Shown here one piece after another: positions 13,063 to 24,758 of a stretch of 64,000 nt of DNA. Every line of letters starts with the position of its first letter. The first letter of the stretch is position 1. The position numbers were made by a program, and so were the translations under genes. The notes beneath the pieces are model-generated. The model saw only the letters and a program-made list of their open reading frames with translations, did no database searches and had not been told where the DNA came from. This DNA comes from Pyrrhosoma nymphula (lineage: Eukaryota; Arthropoda; Insecta; Odonata; Coenagrionidae): NCBI GenBank assembly GCA_963573305.1, contig OY754331.1:12124868-12188867 (forward strand), given 5' to 3'.

Positions 13063-13597
13063 GGAGGTTCGGTGGTTTTACTCAACAAAAGAGAATTCGT
13101 TGAAACTTGCTGGAAACATTATTTTTGTTGTCTTAAGGCTACCTGATTTTTTTCAGAATTATTTGCCGCATTTTTCTTAAGATATTTGAACAAGAAGTGG
13201 GCATGAAAATACACGGGTTGTTATAGGAACGCAAGGCTTTATTCATCAGAAAGAACCTTTTATAATTATTCAATGTGTAATAATTTATATCACCGTTAGA
13301 AAAATGTATATGTCTCAGATTTTTACTCCGAGCGCTTCAAGAAATCCCTCGCGCGCGTTGTAGATGGAGTGAAATTTGCACAACGGGTAATTTACTTGAA
13401 CGTGGATGCATAACTTGCAGGATGCAGAAGAAAAGGCATAAGAACGTGTAATTTCATGCCCAATTCTTGATCAAATATCTTAAAAAACCTGCGGTAAATA
13501 ATTCTGAAAATTTGCAGGTAGCTTTAGAGCAATATTATTAATACTTTCCGGAAGTTTCATTGAATTCTCTTAAGTTGGGTGAAACCACCGAACCTCC
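13063..13597. mobile_element. Long-inverted-repeat DNA element, 535 bp
   Basis: The arms 13063-13217 and 13443-13597 are imperfect reverse complements over about 155 bp and begin GGAGGTTCGGTGG. The spacer is non-coding. The right end abuts TTAA; the left flank reads CTAT. The first eight bases match the ends of the TTAA-flanked MITE at 50260 and 60316, suggesting a distant relation with the left target copy lost. Non-autonomous. Confidence 0.7.
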
Positions 13598-15155
13598 TTA
13601 ACTTGGGTGTCTTTAAAATGCGCTTCAGTGTGAAATCGTTAAAATGGCGTCACGTGTTAGAAACGATTTGCTCTTTACCGGATCCATCTGAATGTTCCCC
13701 CACCGAACAGATAATGAGGGAATAGCACTATGGAGGTGGCTTTCAGTTTATGAATATTTGCTGTCTGGACGACTAACGCATAAGTACTAGCGATACGAGC
13801 TGCTTGGACTCTTAAGGCCTTAATTTTGTTACGAAAAATTTGTGAAAATAAATGACGGTATTCCACTGGCAATAAAAAGTAAATGAGAAATTATGGGAAT
13901 ACGAGAATTTCTCCGAGTCGGTTAGTACACGTGAAGGCCTTTGATTTGCGGTTTTTAGGAAATTAAATTTGTTGGTGAAGTTTTGGCTGTGCTCAATATT
14001 TATTTTCGAAAGCCCAACGTATCACATGGTACAGATGATAGAATTTAAATGGGTTCCACTAATAGGGCAGGCCATGTCAATCGAAGCATGAAATGGAACT
14101 CAATTCGCTCAAGCTCAATCTGTATGGAAAATCTCGTACTTTTAGAGTGGTGAACGATGTTAGCCACTTGCTTTAATAAGACTTTGAAAAAATAACTTTC
14201 CGAATAATTTATCGATACAAATAGGAGTAAGATCTAAAATAAAATCATGAAATGACTTATGTACATGAAAAATAACGCCCTACAAATTACAGACAGTTTG
14301 GAAGGATTCTTTATTTGAAATTTAAGTCATTTCGTTTTGAAATAGCCTTATCTAACATTTATAAAAATAATTAATCTAGTGGTAGCTAAACTTGGTGGCA
14401 GGGGCCTGAGCGAAGAGTGACGTCAAAGAGTACAAGACTCGCGTGGAATATGTTAGCAAAGCAGTGGACGGGAGAGGACAACGCGTGGTACAGGTAACGC
14501 TGCCAACATAAGTACATTTAAAGTTGATAGGGTGGAAAAGCGTCGGAAACACGTTGGACGACTATGTTAACGACAATTAACGGTGCTGCATCAAAAATAC
14601 GCTGTAAGTGTTTACGCTCCATCGGAGAAGCCCAATCAATTTATTCGATCCAAATCCTTAGTGAAGTAAATAGTTGACGTGAATGACAGCTTGAACATTT
14701 TGATGTTGGTAACGAACGATGCATGCGAACTTGCGGGAAACTTGATCGTCGAACGCGGAGACTGCATTACTTCCCCCTTGCGGAGCTAGATTTTAGACAA
14801 TAAACCCTTCCAATGAAAAAAGACCTTCCATCCAACAGCCATCATGTTTTGCTACCACTTTACGGAAGACGTCGGGTAATTTTAAGTATTTTCAAGCATT
14901 CAGACGACTTATTGCATTCGAATGTAATGGATAAATGTTTCCATCCGCCCCTTTGCAGTGAGGTGCCTCCTACTGGCTTTAAAATGTGCATTTAATTATG
15001 CATCCTGAAATATATGTGACGGCTCTGGTTCAACGGCGTAAGGAACACCTCAAGAGAGAGGCGTAGTGGCGTTCGAGGTCGCGAATTAAAACGACCGAAT
15101 ATTTCATCAGTCGGAGGATAATCACTCCAGCCGTGAAAATCTCGCCTACTCATAG
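13598..15155. other. Unassigned stretch
   Basis: Mixed-composition sequence in which I recognise no coding motif, RNA gene or repeat. Confidence 0.4.
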
Positions 15156-15569
15156 ATTAAATTTATATGCATGCGATTTATATTTTATTGAGAATTGGTC
15201 AATGTTTTTACTTCCTTTTGTCAAAGTTTAGCTCTTTAATTAAATCAGGGCTATAACACAAAATGTTAAAGCCCCGATGTTGATTTTGTTACCAAGAAGA
15301 AATATTTGTTACCATTTTCATAATAAGATAATGTTCTCACTTTTTGGTAATGAATTTGTGAGTATAAACTCTTTTATATTTATATAATTATAACTAATAC
15401 TAACTGTTTTCCTTACATTGCGTTATAGCCTTGATGATGCTTTAATTAAAGAGCGAAAAGTTGGCAAAAGGAAGTTGACATTAAAAAAAAAACATTGACC
15501 AACTCTCAATAAAATACGCCTTCATTTATTAAATTGGTCTATAACCAATACAACAAAATTAAATTTATA
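15156..15569 (+). mobile_element. Foldback element, second subfamily (copy X), 12-bp target duplication
   Basis: The left arm (about 15174-15261) and right arm (about 15422-15520) are reverse complements. Shared blocks include ATTGACCAA, CTTCCTTTTG and AGCTCTTTAATTAAA. The right arm carries TTGATGA (15431-15437), an extra T, a GC-closed helix and GAAAAG. The element 15168-15557 is flanked by the 12-bp repeat ATTAAATTTATA at 15156-15167 and 15558-15569. It shares its tail (ATACGCCTTCATT) with the copy at 27588. Non-coding. Confidence 0.75.
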
Positions 15570-16050
15570 GAAAATTTACAAAAGTCTAATGATTTTTTAA
15601 TGATGAATTTCACCCTCTTTGGTGTAAAACTAGTCTGCACGGATAATATTGAAATAATATTGAGACTACTGTTTTAAATACCAGCCACTTTCTTTACTTT
15701 TTTGAGATTGTAATAATTTCAATTCGAAGACACTTGTGTTCCAAAGGACTATTTCGAAGTTCCCATTCCACAAAATATCCCATTTAAGACTCTCATTATA
15801 TTTTATTCAAGTATTTGTATTGGTCTAAGGTTTGTTTTTTCCTTGACACAAAATCCTGAGTGACTCGAGCTTTAGAAATCAGTGCTAAATTCTTGCAGTA
15901 GAAATTTACTTGAAATAGTGCTAAAATTCTTCTATTTACCCATTTCATAGTTTTTAAACTTTGGCATCAATAACCCTCATTACCGGATTTTTTTCTATTC
16001 TATCGATCTTAAAAGTTTGTCTCAGGCTCTTTAACGTGTGAGTTCAAAGT
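15570..16050. other. Nothing recognised
   Basis: AT-rich sequence between two foldback elements. Confidence 0.4.
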
Positions 16051-16243
16051 AGTAAATAATATCAATGGAGGCAGGCGATACTTGGTGGAATTTGGTTGTA
16101 CTGAAAATGTTAAAAGAAAAACTTTGTACAATTCCACAATATGATGTATTTTTCGATGTATGTTGAAATCGGTCGGTAAAATACATTATATTGTGGAATT
16201 GTACAAAGTTTTTCTTTTAACATGTTCAGTCAAAGTAAATAAT
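16051..16243 (-). mobile_element. Hairpin-plus-tail element (copy iv), 10-bp target duplication
   Basis: Arms 16099-16152 and 16178-16230 form a near-perfect hairpin. On the minus strand the arm is followed by the tail AAATTCCACCAAGTATCGCC (about 16073-16092). The body 16061-16233 is flanked by AGTAAATAAT at 16051-16060 and 16234-16243. The arm includes TTGTGGAATT and ACAAAGTT, which recur in copies vii and viii. No hammerhead-like core is present, as expected if this copy is more truncated. Confidence 0.8.
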
Positions 16244-17785
16244 CCATGCCTGCTAATACAAGGTTTGTGATCATCATCTGCGTGCTAAACATTTGACCTG
16301 CTCATTTCCGCTCAACGTAATGAAGGAAACGAAGCTTGTGAATCCTATTGATTTTTACAATATCATGGCCAGCTTAATAAGAGTACCTACGATATAGCTC
16401 ATATTGAAAAGGGTATTGATATTAGCAATTGGAAGAGGGGCTTAAAGTTTCCTGATGATGTTCGTTAAGGTGAAATGTAGATCGCGGGAGTTCAATAGGT
16501 TACGTTCCCCGCCATCGTAGGCCAAGATCGTGGCAACTTTTCATTATTTAATCCCGTCGCCCAAATGATACCCATGAATAAATGAATGAGGAGGCAGTGT
16601 TTCCCCTCATATTCCTTTCTCCTCGTCTCCGCGTCTCTGTTTAATTCCTCTCACTCATTATCAGCTCTAAAACATTCTTCCTCCCCAAGTCGAGAAGGTT
16701 AGAGCGTCACCGGTTGAAAGACCAATTAGACGCCGCGCAGTTCCATTCAGCATTCATCACCCCCCCACATTCCCCCATCTTCACTCACAGCGCCAAAACT
16801 CTCACCTCCCATCCTTTGTTTCCCACAAATTTTTATTATGCACGCATTTCAGCCAACTCCATCCTCCCTCCAAACCTTTGGGCGAATCTACGTTGGATTT
16901 TTATGTGGTTTTATTTAACTTGAGCTTCTGTCTGTTTGGGCGGAATCTGTTAAAAAACTTTTCGCCCACTTACACTCATCAGATCTCCTTCAAATTTTGC
17001 AAACAGGTTTAACTTCAATGAGAATACAATACTACAATCTAGATATCACGGCTTTCTCTCCCATAGACCCGGGTTTGCTTCATGAAATTGGTTGCTATAT
17101 TGGTTGTTTACTTTGTTGTTGGCTATTGAAAAGGTTACTCGTGTTTTGGTGTGCTCGGCGAATTTTTACTTGTTAATAAAAAAAATGGAACATAGAATAT
17201 ACACCCTCGGGGCACCAGGTGCACCTCATTGTAAGAAGTACCTCGCCTCCACATGGACCGCGGCAGCAAAATGTTTGTTTCACTTATGTTTACAAATTTA
17301 ATAAAACCATGTAACTTAAAAAAGTTTTTTTAATAACACTTATTTTTTTTTAATTCGGTAAAGGTGAGCTTTCGTCTCGCACGGATAATATTTTTTTTGA
17401 AAAAAAGTGGGAAACTGTATAAATAATAATAGATTAAGAACCCAACTTATGTAAAAGATTGTTTAAAGAAATGGTGCAGATTACACAAAACAAAACATCC
17501 TGCAATAAAAAAACAGACCACCAAATTAAGAAAAATTTATTATAATCTAATATGCTTTAACAACAACTAATTGTATGTTGATTTTTTAATCAGCCTAACA
17601 ATAATAACAACAATTGAAACAAACAATAAATAGCAACGAAAATATAATCAAGCAATTAATTTGGAAGGAACTCTATTTGAGGTCAATTAAAATGAAATGT
17701 TTATAAAATTTTAACATAAATATGTACTAAAAACTGTAAAATATATTCCATTTATGTAAAAACGCCCCATATTTTCATTGTAGTC
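16244..17785. other. Unassigned stretch
   Basis: A short CT-rich part lies at about 16600-16880; the rest is AT-rich. No gene recognised. Confidence 0.4.
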
Positions 17786-17845
17786 CTGATGAAGCATAGA
17801 TAATAAAAATGCGAATCGTTGGCAAAGAGTAATAAAAATTCCAAC
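17786..17845 (+). repeat. Isolated hammerhead-like core
   Basis: CTGATGA (17786-17792) is followed by one A, a GCAT/ATGC helix around a short AT-rich loop, then GAAT (17813-17816) and CGTTGGC. The order and spacing match the core in the element at 15168, but I see no inverted arm beside it. The last A of GAAA is T here. It is probably a decayed solo copy. Confidence 0.5.
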
Positions 17846-19401
17846 TTATTTTGACCTATATCTCCTGAAAGATGAAGAAGAAAATAAATTAAAATATTTA
17901 TTTATAGTATAAGGGAGTGACAACAAAGTCTTTTCTTGGAGAGGAGATCTATATACATGTCTATAATTGCATATGGTTAGTAGAGTCAGCAGTCCAGCAG
18001 TTTGACTATTATCAAACGAAGATAGTATCATATCAGTGCAATGGATACACAGTGCCTTAATATATACCAAATTAATTTTTAATGTATATTAACAACCCAA
18101 TATGTTGCCTGAATTCTGGTTCACTGTTGACACAATAATGAAATGCCAATTGTAAAATGTATTATCTGTATTATTATTCAAAGAAATATTTTTATAATTG
18201 AGGGAAAAACATTTTTAGCATAATGAATCCAATCTTCCGGTACAACTGAGCATGTCAATCCTTGGAATTCTTATTAGAATGGCTAGTAGCTAGTACTCTT
18301 TTTGCTTGTTAATGTCGTAATATGCTTAATAGTATGCCGGAATTCAATTGTTATAGAATAAAATGAAAAATGAATTTTTTATATGGGTTCGTCATGGAAA
18401 AGGCCCACAGGTGCTTCAGTCGTTCGTTTAGCCAACTGTGATTAGGTACTTTGTGGAAAGTCTAGAATGAATAGCAGTATTATATTGAAAACGTGTGTGA
18501 TTTTATGTCAAAATAAATGATCGGGAAATAACTATTGCGTGCGTTGCCAGGTTTTTGTATCATGATACAACGAGCTGTCTAAGAGTTATATCATGCAGAA
18601 GAGGCATTGGACGCACGCTCCTTCATTGAATGAATCCTTCCCAAATTATATAGCGACGGTGTAATTTTTATTCCTATAATCAATGTATATCTGCGGGAAT
18701 GGTTCTGCACCATATGTTGCATCCCTTAACTTTTTACTCTAGCCAGTCATCTCCGTCACAGGCCTTCTCCTCTTTGCCTCCTCGGTCAGCTGGCGCTCCA
18801 TTTCCGGTTATGGAATTCCGTTCTTGTTATGGTTCTTCATGGGTGACAATGACTAAATAAAGCTCTTATCTTCTGTTTCATTTATCTGGAAGGATTAAAG
18901 GTCACAGATTTTAGCTTCGTTGGCATTTGATGTACGAGATATGATGGCAAGTATTTCCCCCGGATGAATGTTAGTACGTATAAAATCAGAGGCGAAAGAT
19001 TAGCCGGGGGATCCCCTTTTAAAAAAATGAACGTAGAATCTGGTGACTGTCTATCATTCCACATGTGACGACAGGGTTTATTTTTTGTCCAAATTTGAAG
19101 ACAGAACACACCATAAATTACTTGGCATAAGTTAAATATCGTAACTCTCGGTGTATGGGATGCGGACTAAACTTTTTTTTGGGAAAGTAGTAGGTATTGG
19201 TTTCAAACAGCCTTGAGACCAAAAGGTTTAGAGATAAAATAACAATAATCCTTTCATTGTGATTTATCATCAGTTGACGAGAGAACAGAATTTCATTGCG
19301 TCTCATGTCCTGGTCAGATGCGTAATTAACAGCAATACTTTTTTTCATGTCAGCGCCTCTTTTAAACGAACTACTGCATATTTAATACCAGCATTGCTGG
19401 C
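17846..19401. other. Nothing recognised
   Basis: AT-rich. Short minus-strand frames at 17846-18070 and 18882-19109 carry no recognised motif. Confidence 0.4.
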
Positions 19402-19552
19402 GTCGTATAAAATAGATCGATTGTAGACGAGTTTACTTTGTGGAAATTCATTGTAGTAAGAAAGAAACAGACGTAGTAGTAATTTTCCACACTTAAATTT
19501 TTTAAGTGTGGAAAATTACTACGTCTGTCTCTTTCTTAGTCGTATAAAATAG
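19402..19552 (-). mobile_element. Hairpin-plus-tail element (copy v), 14-bp target duplication
   Basis: Arms 19457-19497 and 19501-19538 form an almost perfect hairpin. The minus-strand tail (19416-19456) contains AATTTCCACAAAGT and CTACAATCG, alignable with copy vi. The 14-bp repeat GTCGTATAAAATAG occurs at 19402-19415 and 19539-19552, exactly bounding the 123-bp body. Confidence 0.85.
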
Positions 19553-21234
19553 CATAAAAATGTCGTAATAGCCTTGTTACTCTCATTACCAGGGTAGTTA
19601 TCTAAAAAAACTGAAAAGGTCTGGCAACTGGGCCATCCCTCCATTGATAATACGCAAGTTCACGGACATGGTATATTTAATCAGTTAGACATTTCGTAAC
19701 TTCGCCCTCCTACCTCTGAATCCTGAAACTTTGTAGTAGGTACTTCGATTTTAATGACATTTGGAGGAAAAAAAAATAAATAGTGTTTGGGAGATTTTAC
19801 CTAAGTGGTTCAGACCACCGTTCAGAAAATAAGAGGAATCAAGGTGACAGGAGTTAGTTGGGAATAATGGCATAATGATGTTTTCGAAATTGTTTGCGTT
19901 CGGCTCTGTGCTGTGGCCCTTTTTGGTACGTGGGAATAAAGAACTCTCCTATAAAAATCAAACTATCTCCTATCTATCTCCTATCAACCTATCACACTTA
20001 TTGCAAACCAACATTTATACAATGAAATGCAAAGCATGGATTCCTACCAGTATTTGCCTCTATTATCAGAAATCTTTGTAAATATGTCAATCCCGAAAGC
20101 GAATATCTCCCCAAAATGGACAGAAAGTCATACTAGGATTGTCAAGTTGTTTTTTTTGCCACAGAATATACTATTGTTGTTATCATTTGCACTTTTATGT
20201 TGTCCATTTAGGCTAAATAGATACAGTATGTAGCATGAATATATATCCTTGCTAACAGCCTAAGTTATTGTGATTTGAATTATTATAACACCCATTGAGC
20301 AGCTTATCCGACCGCAGGCAGAGGAAAGTATGCTTTCCAGACTTCACCAATATTTAGCTTTTTTTTGAGCGTATCCGTAAGCCACCTAGCGCAAACCGCT
20401 AAAAGGTGTTCTTACCACAGGTTGGGAGCCAACAAAAAGACCTCCTGTTTCTCCTTCCTCGTCCTTTACCACTCAATCGCCATCCACTTCGCATCTCTCC
20501 CCGTTCCTTGTCAAAGCGGAGTTCCTCCCTCCCCACCGCCTCCTTATCCACCCTCTCCCCCCTACCCTCTCTTCCCCCCCCCTCCCCCGATCCGCGGCCA
20601 ACCTAATCTTCCACACTCGCCGGAGTGTCTGGAGCGGTTCAGTTTTTAATTTGGGTTCCGCGTCCCGACACTTCATTAGAGACTTCATCTACCTTCTTTG
20701 CTCTGTTATTTAATTTGGGCAGGGGGACGCGGGTATGGGGAGGGGGGAGGGCGGAGGGGGCGGAAGTAAGGGGTGTAAAAAGTCGGGGGTCGTCGCGGGA
20801 GGAGGACAAGTGTGGGTCGCGTCTCCTTTCTCCCCTCCCATCCCTGCTCCACCCACTCAAATCTACCCCTTTCAGTAACTCCTCCCACGGCTATTTGCCG
20901 TTCCTTCTTTCCCTTTCATCTTCGTCTCCACCCCTAAGGCCACGCGGGGTTGAGAGGTAACTAAGGTGGCGAGCGTTATTCCTGCAGCATCGCACTGCGA
21001 TAATGAACCTCAGAGAATGGCGACACATTGCATTACGGTGTTATGAGCTCCTTTGAGCTGTAGGTGACTTTAGGCAGCGTTAACGCTTAGATAACATTGA
21101 ATCCTTGCGTTGTCGTAAGCCCGCTTTTAACGAAAGATGCCCATTGGATCATGATTGTAACCTCCAATCCTGCACTTAAGGTTCACCCCTGATAGCACCC
21201 AATTAGTGATCAGACTACCAATGAGAATAATCAA
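19553..21234. other. Unassigned stretch with CpG-rich patch (about 20440-20960)
   Basis: The patch is CT-rich to about 20650, then G-rich, then CT-rich, with C homopolymers and dense CpG. Overlapping open frames in all phases are compositional. The flanks are AT-rich with no motif. Confidence 0.4.
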
Positions 21235-21312
21235 TCAGTTCCAGGAATTGAACCCGGGTCTGGGAGATCAATACAATCAAGACAGTGATCCAATCACTAC
21301 GCTTATATTACG
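21235..21312 (-). repeat. tRNA-like segment, probable SINE head
   Basis: On the minus strand a T-arm reads CCGGG-TTCAATT-CCTGG with B-box GGTTCAATTCC. An A-box-like TAGTGATTGGA lies about 45 bp upstream. The spacing fits a tRNA-derived RNA polymerase III promoter, but the acceptor stem does not close, so a SINE head is favoured over a tRNA gene. Confidence 0.5.
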
Positions 21313-21568
21313 CGAGTAATTTCATTTTTCTTTTGCTCTCGGACGATTCTGGTGGCCCGTATGCCCCTGTGATTCCGATAAGCCATTGGCTTGTCTTCAG
21401 GTTTCTCAGAGGCCGAACTACCGGAACTTGACAGGAACACCCATGCCCTGGGCACACGAAAAACCGACCCGGGTGGGACTCGGATTAGCAGACACATTAC
21501 ACAAAAATTGACGCAAGAGAGGGAGTTATGAGGTGTGGAGCAACGGCGCGCCGTTTTCACAGTTATTT

Positions 21569-21703
21569 GTCTATTTACCTACATTTCGCTTGCGGCTCTC
21601 GGCGGCTGAAGGGAATGTTTAGCCAACCTTATAGAAAAGAATCGTCAAAAAAGAAATATATTTTTTTAACTATCCCCACATTTTAGGCATTTGGTTCCAC
21701 TGT
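21569..21703 (+). repeat. Dispersed repeat, copy 1 of 2
   Basis: Alignable by eye over about 135 bp with the reverse complement of 45576-45708. Shared blocks are CATTTCGCTTGCGGCTCTCG, GAAAAGAATCGT and CATTTGGT. The similarity begins at GTCTAYTTACC and ends at CCACTGT in both copies. No coding potential or target duplication seen, so the element type is unknown. Confidence 0.75.
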
Positions 21704-22194
21704 GCAGCGCTGTGTGGGAAATTGAGGCCTCATTCCATCCTCCCGAATGACTCCCGAAGGCCTCCCGGTCAGGAAGCATCAAATGCTAAGCCTAATATAA
21801 CACGAGAAAACCCAGAAAATCACATTTTTAATGTGGCCAGTAGCAGCAGCATTTCCTGCGGTGCTACCTGCCTCTGCTGCGTAGGCGTGAACACTAATGT
21901 CGTGACGATGTTACACTAGTCATCTTCGTAGTTGTTGCTAGGCATTAACTACCGAGGCTGTCTCATCTAAGTGGGATTTTTGAAACTCTCGCCTATCAGG
22001 GGATGGGGATGACGTTGATGACGTGATAGAGCCCTGGAATTCCACACCGAGAGTGAAAAGTCGAGTCGCAGTGAGGGTAGCGGAAATTTGTCAGTCGAAT
22101 TCCCATCCCTATCGGAGTGCACAGTGGGAACCCAGTCAGCAAACTTTCGTGCTGGCAGATGTTGGCACGTGTACTAAGTTTGGTCTGCGTAGAA

Positions 22195-22545
22195 TATGCT
22201 AGGAGAACATTCTCAGGATATCCTCAGCACATGCTCCCGAGATGTGAGGAGACGGAAAAGTTTTATATTTTTTTTCGTTTACATCTTTAGACATTGGGTT
22301 TTCATCATCGCAAATCTCACCAAAAATATTTTAACCCAATTTATTACTTGCAAATGTGTTAAACTTTCATTAATTCATATATTGTGGGTGGCCCAGCATA
22401 TTCCCAGCATATGCTTAAGACCTGTCCCCAGCACATGCTTAACATCTGTCCCCAGCATGTACTCAGCAGTGCCATTTGTCATATCTCCAGCATGTTCTTA
22501 AGGATATACAGCATATTCTGAGCATATTCTAGGCACATACTTTTG
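22195..22545. repeat. Degenerate tandem block built on CAGCATATGCT-like units
   Basis: Repeated palindrome-like words such as CAGCATATTC, AGCATATGCTTAA, AGCACATGCT and AGCATGTTCTTA recur at irregular spacing, densest at 22390-22540. The nearby open frames (22196-22501 and 22479-22703) are by-products of this repetition. Confidence 0.55.
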
Positions 22546-23341
22546 CTGAATGGGGATGAGTTCAAGCACCTACATTTCAGTGCAACGTCTTGAGACGATG
22601 TCTTACCGAAGGTTCGTGAACATTTGACGATGGAATGTGGACCATTAGGCGCTTTTCTTTGGGAGCTTGCTATCGCTGACATCTGTTTCTGTCCTCCATT
22701 CATCTCCCTAAAATAATTATTTTCTTTAAAAAAACTCGTTACATAACTCCCATTCTAATCTCCAGTAAATTTCTTGGTGGCACAAGTTACCTCAATAGTC
22801 GGTCACCTTCCCTGCTAGTAATCACTTGCATGTGGCCGCCAAGAGCTGCAACAGCTGACCGAGAATATGGACTTGTATCACGTTCTGTGATGCCGTTGCG
22901 GATCGATAAACGATTAACGACTTGGTCTAAGGAAATCGGCCAAGCCTAAAACAAACGGCAAGATGAAGTCACCTATACTTTCCAGTGATATCAGAATTAC
23001 TACAATACTCTCCGGTGCGTCCTATTCAGGAGATTTCTTTCATTGACTAGTAATAGTGATACATCCCAATTAAGTCGAACCGTTTGACAGTCAACTAATT
23101 CATGTAAACCGATATCCAACAGTAGGAATGCATATCCAGGCAATTATAATGCGATGAAATGGTAACATGTGTGATATATTTGATATTGACATGAAAATGC
23201 ATAATGGTCAACTAGCATCGGAGTTTCGATATATATCGAAATTTGTGATGAGAAGATAGTCCATTGGGCTTCTTGACCCCCGTGGAGGTCACGAGAGAGA
23301 AATCTGGGTGAAGCTTCCAGGAACGTTTAGTAAAAACCAAT
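22546..23341. other. Nothing recognised
   Basis: No coding motif or repeat unit was recognised. Confidence 0.4.
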
Positions 23342-23602
23342 TTGGGTAGGCAGTGAAGGATTTTCAGGCTTCCTTCCGCGTATTTCCATTGTCGTAGACG
23401 ACAGTTTCGATAGCATTGCAGTTATCTTCTTCAGGTCAGAAGACTTCACTTATTATGCCAATAAAAGTGAGACTTAAGGAGGAGGAGGAGTTAATCAAAG
23501 ACTTCACTTCTCACCTGAAGAAGATAGCTGCAATGTTATCGAAAATGTCGCCTACGACAATGGAAATACGCAGAAGGAAGCCCGGAAAGCCTTCACTGCC
23601 GT
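23342..23602. mobile_element. Foldback element, third subfamily (copy W)
   Basis: Arms at about 23350-23448 and 23500-23600 are reverse complements. Each holds CTGAAGA, one A, a GATA/TATC helix and GAAA: 23515-23544 on the plus strand, 23434 down to 23405 on the minus strand. Arm sequence includes TACGACAATGGAAATACGC. A candidate flanking repeat CCAAYTTGGGTA (near 23338 and 23639) has one mismatch and sits away from the arm end, so it is weak. The 107-codon frame at 23416-23739 is an artefact of the repeat. Confidence 0.65.
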
Positions 23603-24585
23603 CTCAACGACTCCGCGGAACTCCTTCGAGTTCATGCCCAACTTGGGTAATTTCCTGGGTACTAGACCTTTCCGAGGTACCACAGGTGGCCCAGGAAAAG
23701 AAGCCTTTGACCGTGTGTGTGAATTTTAAACGGAGTTAAGTGAGCTTTACTCTAACCGAGCAAACTAAACTTACAGTGGTTAAGCGGGTCTTCCGCGCAG
23801 GGGCTCCACCTTCCAGCCGGTATTCGAGCTTCCGCTCATGACCGGGGAACGGAAGGCTGCGGGGAATTGGAAGGATGAAAGGATAGGTAAAAAGGGGTGG
23901 GAAGTGGGTAGCTTCCGGCCTCAGAGTCATGTATAGGCTAAGAGGACAAACGGAACGCGAAACAACCTTTATTCTCTGGCGTTTGCCGAGGTGAATTCTA
24001 TAAGTAAGAAAACACCGGATCAGCGATAGGTCGTCCAGCCCTATCCGCCAGTATAAAACTAATCTTGCAGTGGAAGACTGGTTTGGTGTCGAATAAATGC
24101 GATCACCTCTCTGTGTTTGAAGTGCTCGCAGTCCAATTCATCTCACAGCCTTGCCCATCCTTCAAACATCTCCCGAATCGACCAGATAATGCATCGCCCC
24201 ACCATCCTTTCCTTCCCGCTTACACCCGCATCTTCTCCCGATATCCCGATGTTGTGTCTTCCCCGATCCTCCTCTGTCCTCAGATGCTCTCTATTGTACA
24301 TCTTCCCTACCCCTCCACTGAGTCAACCCGAACGCACAAATTTTTGGGATTTCTGACCAAGGGATTTTGGGTGTTCATATTTGCAGATAATGCATTTTTT
24401 AAAGGGATTTGTCAGGGCTCGTGGAGGATATGAAATACCAATTGGGCAGAGAGGGCGGTATGATCTATTTAATTTTATTTGACAATTACAAACAGAAGCA
24501 AGGCTATCAACATGTTGAATGTTTATTAAATGGTCCTTACACTTGCGAAATAATTTTCAGTGACACGATGGTCCAATGAATAAAC
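23603..24585. other. Unassigned stretch
   Basis: Moderately GC-rich to about 24000, then AT-rich. The open frame 24065-24433 has no family motif that I recognise. Confidence 0.4.
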
Positions 24586-24758
24586 ATAAACACTCTTATG
24601 GAAGAATTAAAAAAAACTTCGTTTTCTCCACTCCACTTGTAATTTATTATCACGATAATAAAATACAAGTGGAGTTAACGAAGTTATTTTAATTCTTCCG
24701 TAATGGATAAATTCCACCAAATTACGCCTACAACCGTTTCCTTTATAAACACTCTTAT
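24586..24758 (+). mobile_element. Hairpin-plus-tail element (copy vi), 14-bp target duplication
   Basis: Arms 24600-24651 and 24654-24700 form a hairpin with a two-base loop. The plus-strand tail 24701-24744 contains AAATTCCACCAAATTACGCC and CTACAACCG, the clearest example of the shared tail. ATAAACACTCTTAT occurs at 24586-24599 and 24745-24758, exactly flanking the 145-bp body. Confidence 0.87.
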
